Source of the DNA: Helicobacter_D sp964464895
GTDB taxonomy: Bacteria; Campylobacterota; Campylobacteria; Campylobacterales; Helicobacteraceae
DNA: 64,000 nt
Direction of reading: 5' to 3'
Assembly: GCA_964464895.1 (NCBI GenBank)
Contig: CAYXGY010000001.1
Coordinates: 124,001 to 188,000, forward strand
The notes under the pieces: model-generated
The model's input: only the letters and a program-made list of their open reading frames with translations
What the model was told of the DNA's origin: nothing
Databases searched by the model: none
Shown here: positions 62,691 to 64,000 of the stretch, piece by piece
Numbering within the stretch: the stretch's first letter is position 1
Layout: each line of letters opens with the position of its first letter
Made by a program: the position numbers and the translations under genes

Positions 62691-63299
62691 ATGTTTTTAA
62701 TTGTAGGTTTAGGGAATCCGGGTAAAAAATATCAAAACAACCGCCATAACATAGGCTTTAGGGTTTTGGATTCCTTAATCTCTTCTGTTGGTGCAAGGAG
62801 GCAAAGTGATAAAAACTTTCAAGGTGAAGTCTATAAATCCAATCAACTCTTATTTTTAAAACCCCAAACTTTTATGAATTTGTCAGGTGAATCCGTGCAG
62901 AGTGTTAAAAATTTTTATAAAATTATTCATTTTGCTGTTGTGCATGACGAGTTAGATTTGCCTTTTGGAGCAGTGAAGTTTAAATTCGGCGGAGGAAATG
63001 GGGGACATAATGGATTGAAGTCCATTGATTCTTTATGTGGCAATGAATATTATAGAATCCGCTATGGAATCAGCAAGCCTAAGATAAAATCTGAAGTGAG
63101 CCATTGGGTTTTGAGTGATTTTGATATACAAGAAGAATCCGCAAATCCAATCCTTATTGAACATTGTGCCAAAGCAGCTTTAGAAATCTCCAAGCTAGAA
63201 TCACCTAAAGAGTTGGCAAGCAAGATTTCTAGTCTTTTTACTTTAGCACCAAAATCTTATGATATAGAATCGCAGAAGATTTCTGAAGAAACCAAATGA
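62691..63299 (+). CDS. pth: Peptidyl-tRNA hydrolase
   Basis: Pth frees tRNA from prematurely released peptidyl-tRNA. The catalytic His19 is in YQNNRHNIGFRVLD and Asp86 in AVVHDELDLPFG; FKFGGGNGGHNGLKSID is the third motif. It opens with FLIVGLGNPGKKY. Length 202 includes a short extra C-terminal tail. The stop overlaps the next ATG (ATGA), so pth and the permease gene are coupled. Confidence 0.95.
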   Translation: MFLIVGLGNPGKKYQNNRHNIGFRVLDSLISSVGARRQSDKNFQGEVYKSNQLLFLKPQTFMNLSGESVQSVKNFYKIIHFAVVHDELDLPFGAVKFKFGGGNGGHNGLKSIDSLCGNEYYRIRYGISKPKIKSEVSHWVLSDFDIQEESANPILIEHCAKAALEISKLESPKELASKISSLFTLAPKSYDIESQKISEETK

Positions 63300-64000
63300 G
63301 TCTATTTTTTCGTTATATTGGATTATTATATTTAAAATACTTTTTCTTTTTGTTTGTTTCTTTAGAATGCTTTTTTGTTGTAATTGACTTAGTAAAATAT
63401 TTAGACGATTTACCAAGTTCTGCTAACCTAATCGTTTTTTTGTTGGCTTATGATTTTATGTATGCAAGCCAATTTATTTTGCCTCTCTCATTGGCGTTAT
63501 CGCAAATTGTATTGATGATTGTTTTGCTTAAAAGCTCGCAATGGACTGCGTTTTTAGCACTTGGATATTCAAAGTTAAAAATTTTCTTGCCTATTTTTAC
63601 TCTTAGTTTTTTGATAACATTTTCTTTTATTGCGCTCAATGCGACACCCTTTGCTTACGCAAAAGAGCAAATAGATTTAATTATTGACCAAGGATTATTA
63701 AGTGATTATAAGAGAAATTTATTTGTAAAATACAACAATACTTATATTTATTTTGAAAAGATTTTCCCTTTATTACAAAGTGCAGAAGGTGTGCATATAT
63801 ATGAATTTGACGAAGAATATAATTTTGTTTTGCGTATGATGGAATCTCCTAAGGCATTTTTTAATGGTGAGGAATGGAATCTACAAAATGTTACGATTAT
63901 AAATCTTGAGGATAATTTGCAGATTGGACAAAATCCATTAATCATTCAAGAGGAGGAAACTTATACAACCTTAAATGGATTTAAACCTAAGATTTTGGAA
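63296..64000 (+). CDS. LptF/LptG (YjgP/YjgQ) family permease, 3' end outside window
   Basis: The frame opens at the ATG overlapping the pth stop and runs open to the window edge (235 codons). It reads MSLFFRYIGLLYLKYFFFLF, followed by hydrophobic helices at about 14-34, 46-75 and 100-122, then a beta-rich periplasmic domain (RNLFVKYNNTYIYFEKI, AFFNGEEWNLQNVTIIN). This is the N-terminal half of a permease of the LPS-exporting LptBFG complex. H. pylori has an equivalent gene after pth. Whether it is LptF or LptG cannot be settled from this part, though LptG is my first choice. Confidence 0.85.
   Translation, partial: MSLFFRYIGLLYLKYFFFLFVSLECFFVVIDLVKYLDDLPSSANLIVFLLAYDFMYASQFILPLSLALSQIVLMIVLLKSSQWTAFLALGYSKLKIFLPIFTLSFLITFSFIALNATPFAYAKEQIDLIIDQGLLSDYKRNLFVKYNNTYIYFEKIFPLLQSAEGVHIYEFDEEYNFVLRMMESPKAFFNGEEWNLQNVTIINLEDNLQIGQNPLIIQEEETYTTLNGFKPKILE

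Overview
The window looks like a chromosome segment of a Helicobacter species, most likely an enterohepatic one. The DNA is AT-rich. Several gene blocks follow Helicobacter order: csrA-ispE-smpB-exbB-exbD; flaG-fliD-fliS next to the envC-like/ftsX/ftsE/trmB/rluD/rodA block; fliK-flgD-flgE; and tal-rplY-pth-lptG. It has a de novo purine gene (purL), which H. pylori lacks, and a type II-C CRISPR-Cas locus of Campylobacter type. The species cannot be fixed from the sequence alone.

Layout. 1-6.0 kb: the csrA tail, ispE and smpB, then two proton-driven motor pairs in one run: exbB-exbD, a 60-residue membrane protein, and a ZorA/ZorB-like pair with a very long coiled-coil tail. 6.0-7.7 kb: a GT8-like glycosyltransferase ending in a G12 tract. 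7.9-18.9 kb (minus): a DUF2156 protein, a FliT-like protein, fliS, fliD, flaG, then an EnvC-like factor, ftsX, ftsE, trmB, a fibronectin-III lipoprotein and an RluD-type enzyme. 19-25.4 kb (plus): rodA, whose end overlaps a CAU-anticodon tRNA, then a metal-binding HMA protein, a DjlA-like protein, a CiaB-like HEFGH protein, cheR, cheB and a YigZ protein. 25.4-31 kb (minus): PIN-PhoH, nrdA, typA. 31-36.7 kb (plus): fliK-flgD-flgE behind a sigma54-type promoter; fliK carries a perfect 315-bp tandem duplication. 36.9-47.6 kb: alaS, a lipoprotein (minus), a PilJ-N sensor-like protein, a metallophosphoesterase, a PflA-like TPR protein, xseB, a nitrilase-fold protein without its catalytic cysteine, and rpoD.

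47.6-55 kb is the accessory region. A phase-variable (G12) EptA-like phosphoethanolamine transferase with an added phosphodiesterase-like domain sits directly after rpoD and is followed by a second copy of the rpoD 3' end. That pattern indicates acquisition by recombination at the rpoD tail. Next is a type II-C locus: cas9 (broken by an apparent 2-base deletion near its start), cas1 and cas2 on plus, and a tracrRNA and a 3-repeat/2-spacer array on minus. 55-64 kb returns to core genes: a small secreted protein and purL (minus), then ppsA, serB, tal, rplY, pth and the start of an LptF/LptG permease.

Themes. Many genes serve the polar flagellum (fliD, fliS, flaG, fliK, flgD, flgE, pflA-like) and chemotaxis (cheR, cheB). 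Others serve envelope growth and division (rodA, FtsEX with its EnvC-like partner, LptG). Two surface-modifying genes carry G12 tracts and are likely phase-variable. The most unusual items are the ExbBD plus ZorAB-like motor cluster without Zorya effectors, the phase-variable EptA-phosphodiesterase fusion at a duplicated rpoD tail, and the disabled, nearly spacer-less CRISPR-Cas9 locus with an intact tracrRNA.
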